Positions 36,094 to 47,231 are shown, counted from the first letter of the stretch. The stretch is 64,000 bases of DNA from Thinopyrum elongatum (GCA_011799875.1 CM022303.1:428467108-428531107); one strand, 5' to 3'. Numbers and translations are program-made. Notes: generated by a model not told the origin, from the sequence alone.

Positions 36094-36298
36094 CCTGCCC
36101 CTCTAGAGGCGAGGGAGCCTCCGGAGCCTTGCTGTCTGGTGGGGCAGCCGAGGCCTCAGGAGCGCCAACCTCGGGAGCCCTGCCGTCTAGTGGGCAGCCG
36201 AGGCCTCAGGAGCGCTGACCTTGGGAGCCCTGCCGTCCGGTGGGGTAGCCGAGGCCTCAAGAGCGTCGTCCTGAGGCTCCGGTGCCATGGTCAGACGC

Positions 36299-37700
36299 GG
36301 GGCGCTATGCCGCACACCCGCAACCGCGAACTCTTCCCGGACCGCCACGAGTGCCGCGCTGGCCGAGTGGGCGTGGGGGCCAGGTAAAGTACCAGGGGCT
36401 CAAGAGGATGAGGCGCTACCATCACCGGCGGGCTGCTGAGGTACCTCTTGTGGTCTTGGAAGGCTGCCTCCGCCTCCGGAGTCCATTCGAACGGGCCCTT
36501 CTTCTCCATCAGCTTGAAGAACGGGAGGGTGCGCTCGCCTAGCTTGGAGATGAAGCGCCCCAGCGAGGTTACAAAGCCCGCGAGCTTCTGCATCTTCTTG
36601 AGGGTCTGCGGCGGGCTCATCTTTTCTATCGCCTTGACCTTCTCTGGGTTGGCCTCGATCCCTCTGTGCGACACCAGGAAGCCCAGCAGCTTGCCGAACG
36701 GGACGCCGAACACGCACTTCTCCGGATTGAGCCAGAAGTTGACCTTGCTCAAGTTGGCGAACGTTTCTTCCAAATCACAGACGAGAGTCCTCGCCTCCCG
36801 TGATTTGATGACTATGTCGTCGACGTATGCCTCAGCATTTCGCCCAAGCTGCCGGCCTAGGGCGATGTGCATCAATCGTTGGAAGGTTGTGCCGGCATTG
36901 CGCAGCCCGAACGACATGCATGTGTAGCAGTACACCCCGCACGGGGTCAAGAAAAGTCGTCTTCTCGACATCCTGCACTGCCATCTTGATTTGGTGATAG
37001 CCTAAGAAGGTGTCCAGGAAGCATAGCAAGTCGCACTCGGCAGTGGGGTCAAAGATCTGGTTAATGCGTGGAAGAGGGAAGGGGTCCTAAGGACAAGCTT
37101 TGTTGAGGCTCGTGAAGTCGACGCACATGCACTCCTTCCCGCCCTTCTTGGGGACGATGACTGGGTTCGCCAGCCAATCCGGGTGACGCACCTCTCGGAT
37201 GACATCGGCATCTTGCAGTTTGTGAACCTCCTGAACAATGAATGACTGCTTCTCCATGGGTTTCCTTCGTGCCTTCTGCTTCACCGGGCGCGCGCCGGGG
37301 CACACCATCAGGTGGTGCTCGATTACTCCTCGCGGGACGCCGATCAAGTTCGTTGCCTCCCACGCAAACACGTCCTTGTTCGCACGGAGGAAGCTGACCA
37401 GCGCCTCTTCCTGGTCTGGGGGGAGGCCGGCGCCTATGGTGAAGGTGGGGCCTGATCCCCCGTCGTTGTCGACTGGCACCTGCTTCGTCTCGGCCCGGTC
37501 TTGGGAGAACAACTGCTTCTTCTTCGCTGGCGTGGCCTCCTGGAGCTCCGGAGTGCCCCTCGCATCTAGCTGCGTGGCCGCCGCAGCCTTGAAAGTGAGC
37601 TTGAGGGCCACGAGCGCGTCCTGGGTGTCCCCCACCACAGTGAGGACACCGCTGCTTCTCGGCATCTTCATGACGTTGTAGCCGGGGTGAGTCGCCACCA
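36299..37700 (-). pseudogene. Tat Gypsy reverse transcriptase
   Basis: The frame at 37087-37701 carries the linker and RT start, with VIVPKKGGKECMCVDFTSLNK near its end. A stop (TAG) follows ACP at about 37087. The finger/palm part continues (GYHQIKMAVQDVEKT near 36980), and a one-base shift within a TTTT run near 36950 moves the frame to 36291-36971. There YVDDIVIKS at about 36816-36827 is the polymerase active site and GFLVSHRGIEANPEK the following thumb motif. A further shift occurs near 36380. The enzyme would copy element RNA into DNA, but this copy is broken in at least three places. Confidence 0.88.
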
Positions 37701-37824
37701 TGAACTTGGCGAGGGCCGGATACCTGAGAATGGCGTTGTACAGGAGGCCGATGCGGGCGACGTCGAAGTCGATGAGCTCGGTGCGGTAGTTGTCACGCGT
37801 ACCAAAGGTGATGGGGAGGCGGAT

Positions 37825-38121
37825 CTATCCCAGTGGAAAGGTGGAGCCGTCGGTCACCCCCGAGAAAGGCTTGGTGGGGATGAGCCGGTCATAAGGCACA
37901 TGGAGCAGACCGAAGGCTTCCACGGAGAGGACGTTGAAACCGGTGCCGCCGTCGATGAGGGTCCTAGTGACTGCAACGTTGCAGACGGTGGGGGTGCAGA
38001 GCATGGGGAGCACGCCGGCATCGACCGTAGTCCTAGGGTGGTCCCTAGAGTCGAAGACGAGGTCGGCCTGGGGCGCCGCCCAACCTGGAGGAGTCACTCG
38101 CCACGACAGGGTGGCCCCCAT
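37825..38121 (-). pseudogene. Tat Gypsy protease region
   Basis: A 98-codon frame starts directly after the gag stop. It contains RTLIDGGTGFNVLS (active-site Asp near 37953), the plant Gypsy aspartic-protease signature. A TAG at 37825 interrupts it; the frame then stays open into the linker before reverse transcriptase. The gag stop and this stop are both consistent with Gln to TAG changes. Confidence 0.75.
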
Positions 38122-38583
38122 CTACAGGAAGAGCTGCTTGGCGTGGCGGCTTGAAGCGGGCGCCTGGGACCCGCCAAGGATGGCTGTGACGGTGTGGGGC
38201 GCCGGAGCCGCGAAGTGCGCGACAAACAAGTCGCACAACTCCTCCCAAGAGGCTACCGAAGACTTCGGCAGGTTGAGCAGCCAAGAGCAGGGCACGCCTG
38301 TGAGAGCCATGGGGAGCCAGTTTGCCATGACCTTGTCGTCGCCACCCGTTGCCCAGACGGCATCTGCGTATGCCTGCAGGAACTCCGTAAGGTTCGCTGC
38401 ACCGTCGTACCGCGGTGGCAACTCCGGCCTGAACCTTGGCGGCCACTGCACATGCCGCAAGGCGGGGAAGAAAACTAGGAGGCCCGTGATGCCTCCAAAC
38501 ACGCTCGGCGGACTGGCGTGTGGTGTGACGTCTGCCATGGGAACCGGTCGGCGAGGGCTGGAGTGCGGCCGACGAAGAGGCAA
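38122..38583 (-). pseudogene. Tat Gypsy gag, short
   Basis: The 153-codon frame begins 12 bases past the primer-binding site. It carries the retrotransposon gag core: a PPRF...YDGAANLTEFLQAYADAV region, then WLLNLP and SWEELCDLFVAHF. Gag forms the particle that packages the RNA. At 153 residues it is far shorter than usual for this lineage and passes straight into protease, so the nucleocapsid zinc knuckle is missing. A deletion between gag and protease is the simplest explanation. Confidence 0.75.
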
Positions 38584-38595
38584 ACCTCCGACATG

Positions 38596-38613
38596 CCCCT
38601 ACCTGGCGTGCCA
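38596..38613 (-). other. Tat primer-binding site
   Basis: The minus strand reads TGGCACGCCAGGTAGGGG two bases after the LTR end. The antisense-gene element at 46284 has almost the same site. Confidence 0.8.
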
Positions 38614-38615
38614 AA

Positions 38616-39488
38616 TGTCGGATTCAGGGCTCAGCGGACCCAAGAAATGTTCGAACTCTGGGGCGTGTGCGAAGAACTCAACCTCTCCAGCCAACCGATT
38701 CGTCGCCCCCATGGCCTAGCTCGATGAACAAGAAGGAAGAAGAACACAGCAGTTTACCCAGGTTCGGGCCACCTTGCGGTGTAAGACCCTACTCCTGCTT
38801 TGGGGTGGATTAGCCTCGCGAGGGGCTGAGGATGAACTAGTATAGAGGAAGAACAACCTCACGAGGTCCTTCTTGTGTGGGTGTGAGCTGAGGGTTCGAT
38901 CCCTCTGCTATGGTGGTGGCTAACCTATATATAGAGAGGCCTCGGTCATCTTCCCCCAAAATGAAGGTGGGAAGGGATCCCATAGTGGCCAGTTTTGAAG
39001 GGGGGCAAGAAGTACATCCTATCCTGCAGAAAGGTGGTCTTCTCCTACAAAGCTTCTGGTCGTGACATGGTGGTGGGCTCGGCAATGACATCCGTCCTGT
39101 CGTCCTGGCGGTCTTGGTCTTGTTGCACGGGAATGGAAACCTTTAGGTGATTCCTCGGGACCCCGCGCCTGCGCTTGCCTCCTTAGCACCAAAGAGGAAA
39201 CCTGCTACTCTGCGTATGTTGGCGCCCACCTGGCCTTGGTCGTCATGGCTTGCGCCACCTCAACCTCATGAGGTGGGCACTTGCATAGAAATCTCCGCTC
39301 CTCGGGAGCCAGCCTAGGGAGGCCGCTCCCTCCGGTAGCCTTGGTGTCGTCCGCCTCGCGAGGCTTGGCCCCTCGCGAGGGTCTTGTCTTGAAGGTGCTG
39401 AAGATGGGCCGTACCAGGCCATCGATGGAGCCACGCCGTGGGCCGCAGGCAGGCAAATCTGGGTACCCTGGTGCCCAGAAGACCGACA
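38616..39488 (-). repeat. Tat Gypsy 5' LTR (873 bp)
   Basis: The termini are TGTCGG (at 39488, minus strand) and CCGACA (at 38616), a 6-bp inverted pair. A TATA box is at 38925-38934. The U5 side contains the block CCCGAACCTGGGTAAA (about 38750), also found in the LTR at 46284. The flanking five bases at the outer end are CGTCT (39489-39493), which would be the TSD if the other end were present. Confidence 0.82.
38925..38934 (-). promoter_or_regulatory. TATA box of the Tat LTR
   Basis: CTATATATAG lies 310 bases from the LTR end, in the place expected for the LTR promoter. Confidence 0.6.
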
Positions 39489-40024
39489 CGTCTGTGTTGT
39501 AATTTCTCATCGCAAACAGTTCATTCGAGTCGGCTGTTTGCCGCGTATCACACATATCTTGTTTACACGACTCATTTGTGTTCTTTTGGCTCATCACAAA
39601 TAGTTCATCTATGTGAACTGTATGCCGCATATCACATACATCTTGTTAAGTTGAACCGTTTCTGTTGTGTTCCCTAATCGAAAACAGTTCGTCCGAGTGA
39701 ACCGTATGCTGTATATCCCACACACCTTGATCTGGCTAACCATTTCTGTTGCACTCCCTATTAGAAAACAGTTCATCTGAGTGAACTGCATGGTGTATAT
39801 CGCACACACCTTGATATGGCTACCCGTTTCTGTTGTTCTGTGTCATCGCAAATAGTTCGGATGGATCAACCGTGTGCCCTGCCTCCCACACGCAACTAAA
39901 ATCGGAACCGTGTTTGATGACTCCGCCATCGCAAACGTTTTGCCTCTTTTTGATGGTTTTTTACATCACCGTTTGCGACTAATGCATCGCACAAAGTTTC
40001 GTCAAAGGGTCTCTGATCGTAGTG
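39489..40024. mobile_element. CACTA transposon right end, copy D (different family)
   Basis: The right terminus reads ...CTGATCGTAGTG, that is CACTACGATCAG inverted, ending at 40024. The preceding 500 bases hold loosely repeated phrases such as ATCGCAAACAGTTC and ATGGTGTATATCGCA at intervals of about 100 bases, which are subterminal repeats. The Tat element interrupts it at 39489. Its flank at 40025 is chromovirus integrase, so this CACTA jumped into that element. Related repeats occur at 61591-62240. Confidence 0.7.
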
Positions 40025-40039
40025 TCGCGTTAGCAGCAT

Positions 40040-40946
40040 CCTGGAGTAGTGGTTACCTCCGACCGAGGATCCCTTTTCACCTCGGCATTTTGTTCACGTC
40101 TTCATCAAGCCTTGGGAACAACCCTGAAGTATAGTATGGCTTATCACCCTCAGACAGACGGACAGACAGAGTGAGTAAATCAAATACTCGAAGACATGCT
40201 CCAAGCATGTGCCCATGCTCAAGGACCCAAATGGGAAGATAGCCTGCTATATGCAAGAGTTTTCTTACAACAACAGTTATCAGACCAGTCTCAAGATGTC
40301 ACCATATGAAGCCCTGTATGGACGTAAGTGTCGTACTCCATTAAACTGGTCTTAGACTGGAGATAGCCACATCTTCGGGACTGGCCTAATGATGGAAGCT
40401 GAGAAACAAGTAAGGGAAATCCGAGACAGACTCCAAGTAGCCAAGTCTCGACAAAAGAGTTACTATGATTCCAAACATCGACAGATCAGTTTTGAACCGG
40501 GTGAATATGCCTACCTCCGAGTCACACCCATGAAAGGAGTTAAGAGATTTTAGACTCGAGGAAAGCTTGCACCAAGATACATTGGCCCATTTCCTATCAT
40601 GTCCAAGGTTGGTGTAGTGGCATATCAACTAGAACTTCCACCCGAGTTGTCAGCGGTACACAATGTCTTCCACGTATAGCAGTTACGCAGATGTATCTCA
40701 CCGCCTGAGAAACGGACTGATATGACATAGATAGAGCTTGCTAAGGATCTGACATATGAAGAGAAACCCTTCCGAATATTGGACGAGATGGAAAGATTCA
40801 CCCGCAGCAAGTCTGTTAAGTTTTACAAGGTGCAGTGGGAACACCATACCGAGAATGAAGCTACCTGGGAAAGAGAGGACTTTTTTAGGACAACATACCC
40901 TGAATTGTTTCCCGAGCAACCGAATCTCGAGGACGAGATTCATCCT
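40040..40946 (+). pseudogene. Tekay-type chromovirus integrase C-half with chromodomain
   Basis: The frame starts inside the integrase core (SDRGSLFTS near 40058, then MAYHPQTDGQTE near 40140). It continues through the C-terminal domain (SYNNSYQTSLKMSPYEAL, GPFPI) to a chromodomain (about 40770-40905, with VQWEHHTENEATWE), which directs insertion to marked chromatin. Stops occur after QTDGQTE (TGA), near 40354, 40550, 40676 and 40729, and one frameshift lies near 40260. The part upstream of 40040 was displaced by CACTA copy D. The frame has no stop before the LTR. Confidence 0.85.
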
Positions 40947-40960
40947 AAGGGGGGGAGGTT
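40947..40960 (+). other. Chromovirus polypurine tract
   Basis: AAGGGGGGGAGGTT directly precedes the LTR start TGTGACACCC. It primes plus-strand DNA synthesis. Confidence 0.8.
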
Positions 40961-42030
40961 TGTGACACCCTGGTTTTTGCCACTTTTCGTTCTCTGGAGT
41001 TTATTGCAAATGTGGTTTGAATTTGGATTTTTTGATTAACTCCTTTGGACTTAGTACTTGGGTATTCTTTTGATTTTCACCCAAGTGACTCCACTCAATC
41101 CCAAAAAACATCCCTTATTCTCATATATCTCAAAATAATGCCATGGGAATATTTTTCTCAAAGGCATAGTATTCATTTTCTCTTTAAAATGAGTGATTTT
41201 CACTTCTGCTCCAAAGCAACACCTATTTTTCTTGACCCAAAAAATCCAAGAAAACTCCCAGATATTCTTTGGACGATGCCTCATATTCCTATGCAAAAAT
41301 ATCCCATGGGTATGAGGAGTATTTTTGCTGTAGAAAATCATTTCTCTTCTGGTCAGGAAAGGCACTTTGTGAAGGAAGTGTATTTTTGCTTGATCTTTTT
41401 TAGCTGAGATTTTTATAGCTTGATGACCTTCCTAGCAATTCCTTAACCTCCAAGTTTCATCTCCTAACTCCTTCTAGATCTCTCTCAAATCGCTGCCACA
41501 TTTTCTGTCCACAAACTTGCCAGGAAGCTCAAGTCACCTCCTGTCGACCTGGCAATGAACCAACAGCATAGGGTGACCTAACACTGCACAGACTAGACAC
41601 CAGACATGATTTCATAGCTCGGGTGCACCGCGTTGCACCAGTGCACGCGGTGACCGCGTGAGTCCAGGGCGCCTGGCATGCATTCGGCGCGCTCTGCGCG
41701 TCGGCAGCGCCACTGCTTCGCCCGTGCACCCACCCCCGGCCAACCCAGCATGGCAATCACCATCGCCTGCCTCGACTTGTCCCTCCCGACCTCTCCTGGA
41801 GCTCCCCAGCACCGGCAACAGCCACTGCAGACATGGACATGGCGGAGCAGAGTGCATAGTGCACTCGCGTGACTATGTCGTCTCCCTCCCACATGCTGTA
41901 CTTGGTGCCATTGCTCCACTGTGCTCTCGTGATCATTAGTGACCTCTCCCATCACCCCGAGCTCCTCTCGTGGCCTCTCGCCATCTCCAGAACCTCCCCG
42001 GCGGAGCTGAGCTCAGCCCCCTCGCCCTCC

Positions 42031-42039
42031 TATAAATAG
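42031..42039 (+). promoter_or_regulatory. TATA box of the chromovirus LTR
   Basis: TATAAATAG lies in CCTCCTATAAATAGAGCAC, a canonical plant TATA context, about 1.07 kb into the LTR. Confidence 0.6.
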
Positions 42040-42471
42040 AGCACTCCCCGAGCCTCTCCAACCATCCCAATCTCCTCCACTGGCCTCATATCGACTAGCT
42101 TAGCTCTGTCGCAAGGCCGGGCGGGCCTCTGGCCGCCGTTCTTGGCCGGAGATCACCGAGGATCTTGCTCGGCGTTCTTCTTCCACGGGCGCTCTTCGAC
42201 CTCTACCAACCTCTCAGGCATGCTCGTGGCTTCCTCCTGGTCGAGACGGTGGTGCTGGAGCTCTTCTAACTCACTGGAAACGCGAACTCCGACGAGCTGC
42301 CTCCGCCGCCACCTCTAGAGAAGAAGACTGTGACGCCGTCCGTTCATCTCCACCCATGCTACTAGTACATACGTGTTCACCGTGCCAAGACGCGTCCATC
42401 CATCCCTTAGCCTGTGGCCGCCGTGGCCTCCTCGCCGAAGAACCACCGGCGACAGAGCCACCGCCTCTGTT

Positions 42472-42489
42472 TTCTCTCTCTCTCTCTCT
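42472..42489. repeat. (TC)n microsatellite
   Basis: About nine TC units within the LTR leader; a second short CT run lies near 42520. Confidence 0.9.
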
Positions 42490-43440
42490 TCTAACCCTAA
42501 CAAAGGGACCCACCCGTCAACCTCTCTCTCTCTCCCCCGAAGCGGTATAAGTGGAGGCGTAATCTCAAAATACGCCTTCAAAGTCACCCCTTCTGTTTAT
42601 TATGAAAATTCATTTTAAATCAAAATTTTGACCCATATTTGACCAGCTATAACTTTTATTCTATAAGTCCAAATCAGTTGATTCTTTTTGCATTGGTTTT
42701 GTCTTGAGCTCCTCTATCGGCATGCAAATTTTGAGATTTTTGCTTGTTGTTTAGAATTTCTGGTGCATTTAAATGTGTTGTGTGACATTTTCTATATGCC
42801 ATTTTAATTATTTTCAGAAGGATCTTGTTGCCTTGAGGAGAACCAAGAGGAGTGTGACACTCCTCTGAACTAAGGCAAGACACCACAAATATTTGCAAGA
42901 GTGACATTTTAATGACTATGATTTCTACTTGAATATAACCTGATATAATGCATATAGTTATTTATAATAATTTCACTTGTGCTAGTTTCATATTCATGCT
43001 ATGCCTACTATGTTTACAGTGGTATGTGAGTTACTTGGTCAAGTTTATGTAGTAGAGTAATATGGTCATGAGCATGTTTATGTTAATACCGACATTATGT
43101 TGAAATGTTGCATATGCATATCCTGGTGCATGCTCATACATTTGCAAATCTTTCCTCCATGTTCCTGATGTCCTTTTAGGCCAGATTAACCACACTAACC
43201 GGTGCGGTGAGGTACTCTGTTGCCTCGACATATATGTTGAAGTTATTACGACACTAGGGTATCTTAGAGAAACCGCCCAGTAGTCCGGTATTTGTTTTGT
43301 GATCCTAGTGTGATAATTCTGGCCACCATTCCCGAATGTGTTCGTGATGTCCTTTAGTTATGTAGGCATTCTTTCTCTGGGTTCTTGAACCCATGATTCA
43401 TTCCGCTTATCTCTATTGATAGTGATTGTAGCTCCTTTAG

Positions 43441-46283
43441 GTTGATTAGTAAGCTTGTTCTAACTTTCGAGGTCTGTGGTACATCATTCTTCCAATACCA
43501 TGAACCAGTCTGGCAGAAGTACTTTTGAACCAAAAGATCACAACAAGAGTGCTCTCAAAGAGTTCTCCATTCTATATCATGACTCTTCTAGTCCAACCTT
43601 TCTGCATGGGTTATCCGAAAGAAATATGTTGAGCCCTGCTGGACAACTCAGAAAATCGTGTGTTCCTTTGAGTTGTCCCTCTTCAGCTATATTCCGACCT
43701 TCATCTATCAGCTGATAGTCAAGAGTATGTCGTGCATTCATGCTCATCAATGCCTTTCTACTCTTGTGGTCCGTCAAGCCATTCCATTTCGGAATGACTG
43801 GGAGAAACAAACTCCAGCCCCTCATCTGCCTCTAGGATTAGATCAAAGTAGTTGTATTTCGTAGATCAAGAAAGCCAATCCAGCTTGTAATCTCCTCTAC
43901 CTTGGAGTGTCACCCTATTTTACATCAGGAATGTCATGGGAATTGCACGACCTCCTATGAACTCTTGATGTAGTGATACTTCTCGCCATCTTTATTCATT
44001 CCTCGGTCTCCGTGTTGGTTTTAACCGGAATGTTGACAAATGAACCATGATGTGTGAAATCAATACTCCTAGCAACCCCATTGCTTGGTAGTTAATGGAC
44101 AATAATATCATTCTTAGCATGTTGGTTATTGAATTATCATTCTAAGATTGATCGTGCTACCTAGTCCGTTTTTCTTGGTGCACTTTTCGATCAATGAGTT
44201 ACGATTGTGTTAATCTGTCGCTCTTTTAATCATGTCATCTTACCCTGAAAAGCAAGATTGTTCTCGAGCTTAGTAACATATCGATGGTTCATGATTTTCC
44301 GAATATCTTCTTGGAAGTATTACCAGGTTTTCCCCTGACTGTTATGTTGAGTTCATGATCAAGTTGGTTTCTTCTAAACCACCCTTTCTCCAAGGTGTTG
44401 GATAACCCTGTACTAGTTGGTTAAGCTAAACAACAACGTGGACAGTTGGAAAATAAAAGCTTTGCCTAACTTGGTTCATTCAAAGGGATATCTTATGTGT
44501 GTGTGTTGAAGAAAGATGATATCTTCATCGATTGATCTTCGTGATCAATTGTTGTATCTACTGCCTTATCCAATCTTTGATTTGAGTATGGGCTATCGTC
44601 CAATTAAATTAGTACCAACCATTTTCGTAATGTTGTTTTACTCGTGGTTGTTTCCTCAAGCATACACCATTATATCCTTTGGTCTGACCAGTGCTATCAC
44701 TTTGTTCACATAATTGTGTAATTCCATCTTCATGGAATTTCTGATGATTTGTTGTTGAGCCCATCCATCTTATCTTCTCCATGATTCGTGTTGAATGTTA
44801 AAGCTAGTGTTGGAAACTTTTGTAAGCATTTCCTTCATGCTAGCTCATGAAGTATATGTTTGATGAAAGAAGTGACTCCTCTGATTCACGTGCATTTGGT
44901 GCAAGTTGCCGCCGTGGATTCGAGAAAGTTTGTTTTTTCTTCCTCTGGAATCATCCCAAGTCAGTCATGCACATGCGAAGTATACTACGGTTTGGTAGAT
45001 TTGCAACCTCCACTCCATATGTATTTCCCAACACATCAAGCCACTAATTGATTTGTTCAAGGAGAAGAAGTTCCTTCTTAAGAGCTAATCTTGACTTAAG
45101 TAAGGAGTTTGCTATCCTCGATGATGGTTCCGAACCAGAACTCTGTAGTGTTTTGTCGTAAGATTTCCATGTGGACACGATTGTCTCGGACATTCTGTTC
45201 ACATGCATCTTGCAATCCAACTCACGTTTTGGAGTTGTTACCATAGTTCATTTTCCGAGAATCTCGCAACGTCATCCCGTCGATTTGTGCTGTAAACTTT
45301 CCTTTTCAGCCATGCTGAGTCTGAAATATCCTGTTCTCAGGCAGATATGATGGTTGGAACTTTTCCAAGATCTATGATATAGGCTCCGACAAGGTTGATG
45401 TTCTGGCCGACACACCTAGCTGGAAGATCTATTATTGTGGTATCTTGAATGAGCAGTTGACCATCTTCTCCCTGAGGATTTCGTGCGACTTGTTCTAGAA
45501 GTTGTTTCTTATGGATCCTTTGTGTTCCTGGAGTCCGACCTTTACTTGAGGACCATATTGATGATGCTTCGAAGCATGATCGTGGTATCTAGTACATCGA
45601 GGAGAACATTATAAGTGGAGTGCTTAATGCCTCTCGGTCGATCATCTAGATTTTGTCTCCCTGGCATCGCTAAGGTAAAATATGAGAAAGTGTTGTCCTC
45701 CTTTGCATCTGCACTCTCCATTATTACTCATCATCGTAGTATGTATTGTTGCCAGGATCTTTGGCATAGATATTGGTAAAACCCTGATAAATATGGAGAT
45801 GCTCAAGTTCTTGAAAGCACACTCAGACACTAGGTTATATCCTCGGTATCAATTGGGAATGTGCGTTCCATTTTCCGAGTTGTCTTATAACTCTCCAAAC
45901 TGAGTATGCCATTTCTTTGAACTCCTTCAAACGATCATTTGTGAATTGCCTTAACCTGGTATGAAGAGTTTCAATGATCCCTGTATCAAAAGTAATTCTA
46001 TTTGCCACTTAAGGGAATAACTCTACGGGTCACCTTTTCTATGGTGCCCCGTTATGAAATCATGATAATTGTTTCCTCGCTACTTTGAAACCATGCACCA
46101 TCTTACTCAAGCATGGAATTGTTGCCTATCAAATTGAACTTTCGTCGTCTGTTTCCCACCATCCCTCTCGACGTGCATTTTTTTCCCTAGCTCAATAGAT
46201 GTTCTTCCGTATCACTCAATGAGTTGATCTTGAGTTGCTCGATCTTCAAGGAGATCAATTCCTATAGAGTTTCTTTCTGTCGT
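43441..46283 (+). other. Degenerate relative of the LARD internal domain, non-coding
   Basis: No coding frame is present. Blocks align with the LARD internal domain in the same order: about 44090-44300 with 22100-22260, 44660-44760 with 22449-22560, and 45241-45400 with 22612-22740. The match is far weaker than between the LARD arms, so this is an old relative. It follows the chromovirus LTR directly, giving an integrase-LTR-LARD-internal order that no single intact element has. The insertion at 46284 cuts it. Confidence 0.6.
46279..46283. other. Left target-site duplication (GTCGT)
   Basis: GTCGT precedes the 5' LTR and is repeated exactly after the 3' LTR at 53670-53674, fixing both ends of the 7.4-kb element. 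Confidence 0.85.
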
Positions 46284-47209
46284 TGGCGGGGTACACAAAC
46301 AAGGGTGTATGTTTCCCCTAACTTGTGCACGTATAGCAGGCCTCCACCCCAGCAACGCCAAGCATCCAAGACAAGACCAAGCCAGAGAGATAGCTCTTTG
46401 AGGAATTAAGGGCGGATCAAGAAGACCAAGACAAGCCAAGGGAACAAGATATCACTAAGGAAAGACCTCCCTTGCCGGGCAGGCAAGCCTGGTCAGGTCG
46501 AGGCCTCACCAAGGACGAGTCCCAAGATTCCCCCGGCAGGCTTGCCAGGGCCGCCAAGGGCAGATCTCCCCGCCAAGACTCCACCGCTCCACCGCACAGC
46601 GACGCATGTCACTTATCAGTGTGGTGTCGAGCCCCTAAGTGATTAAGTGGCTGTCATTTGGCACGTGGCAGCCATTTGGAAGGGAGATTCTCCCAATATG
46701 ACACCCATCCAGAGGCGTGTCATGCAGACAAGTAAAGGTGGATAAGCGGCACGGCAGGCTTGCCGGGCTGCATCCTCAGCGTGAAACCTAGCAGTGCATT
46801 TAATACACTTTGTCCTAACTGCCAGAGTTAGGTATGTTAGCACTGTTGGCTATCTAATCAGTAGATAATGACAATTTTGCCACTGTCGTAACCCCTTAGC
46901 CTATAAAAGGAGGGCCATGGCAACCTAAGAAAGGATTCGGACCCTTGTAGACTCTTACGCGCGTAGCTGCTCTCCCCGAGGCGACCTTGCCGGGTTTGAG
47001 CGTTGCGTGTCTACCATGGTCCTCCCATCAACCCACCAAAGTAGGAGTAGGGTTTTTTGCTTCATAGTGGCCCGAACCTGGGTAAAAACCACCAGCGTCA
47101 CCCCCGCCATGCTGTTCCATGGTCTCTGCTCTTTGTGCGACGCGCCCTTCCCCCTTGCCGAACCACTAGGGGCTGTTGGCCCCATAGGTGATCGTGCTCC
47201 ACCACAACA
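46284..47209 (+). repeat. 5' LTR of the antisense-gene element
   Basis: It begins TGGCGGGGTACAC and ends CCACAACA. It is nearly identical along its length to 52743-53669, with substitutions and few indels. A TATA-like TATAAAAG lies at about 46903. The U5 part contains CCCGAACCTGGGTAAA, shared with the Tat LTR. Confidence 0.88.
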
Positions 47210-47213
47210 TCTT

Positions 47214-47231
47214 TGGCATGCCAGGTAGGCG
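47214..47231 (+). other. Primer-binding site of the antisense-gene element
   Basis: TGGCATGCCAGGTAGGCG lies four bases after the LTR. It differs from the Tat site at 38596-38613 at two positions. Confidence 0.75.

Larger units (their letters stand above)
18154..36298. repeat. Right arm of the 18-kb inverted repeat
   Basis: This is the cleaner partner of 1-17946. Reading frames of the Tat Gypsy polyprotein run for 150-225 codons here but are broken every few dozen codons in the mirror copy. DNA beyond 36298 (reverse transcriptase, gag and LTR of the same Gypsy element) continues without interruption and has no mirror partner inside the window. Annotations of shared elements are best taken from this arm. 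Confidence 0.93.
33713..39488 (-). mobile_element. Tat-lineage Ty3/Gypsy retrotransposon, 3' end missing
   Basis: Minus-strand order is 5' LTR, primer site, gag, protease, reverse transcriptase, two RNase H domains, integrase. The presence of a second RNase H before integrase is typical of the Tat lineage (RIRE2, Grande and Ogre relatives). The 3' part and 3' LTR are not found, because the element abuts CACTA copy B at 33713. Several in-frame stops and at least two frameshifts make it non-functional. Its right flank (from 39489) is the end of another CACTA. Confidence 0.85.
40961..43440 (+). repeat. Chromovirus LTR (right edge uncertain)
   Basis: The LTR starts TGTGACACCCTGG after the PPT. 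A TATA box is at 42031, followed by a GC-rich leader-like zone (42060-42540). I cannot find the expected terminal ...CA and Met primer site; the edge is placed where similarity to the LARD internal domain begins to be visible. ORFs in this stretch are short and compositional. Confidence 0.6.

Noticed and set aside
41045..41407. 120-codon plus-strand ORF after the chromovirus integrase
   Set aside because: It lies wholly in the LTR and has no domain.
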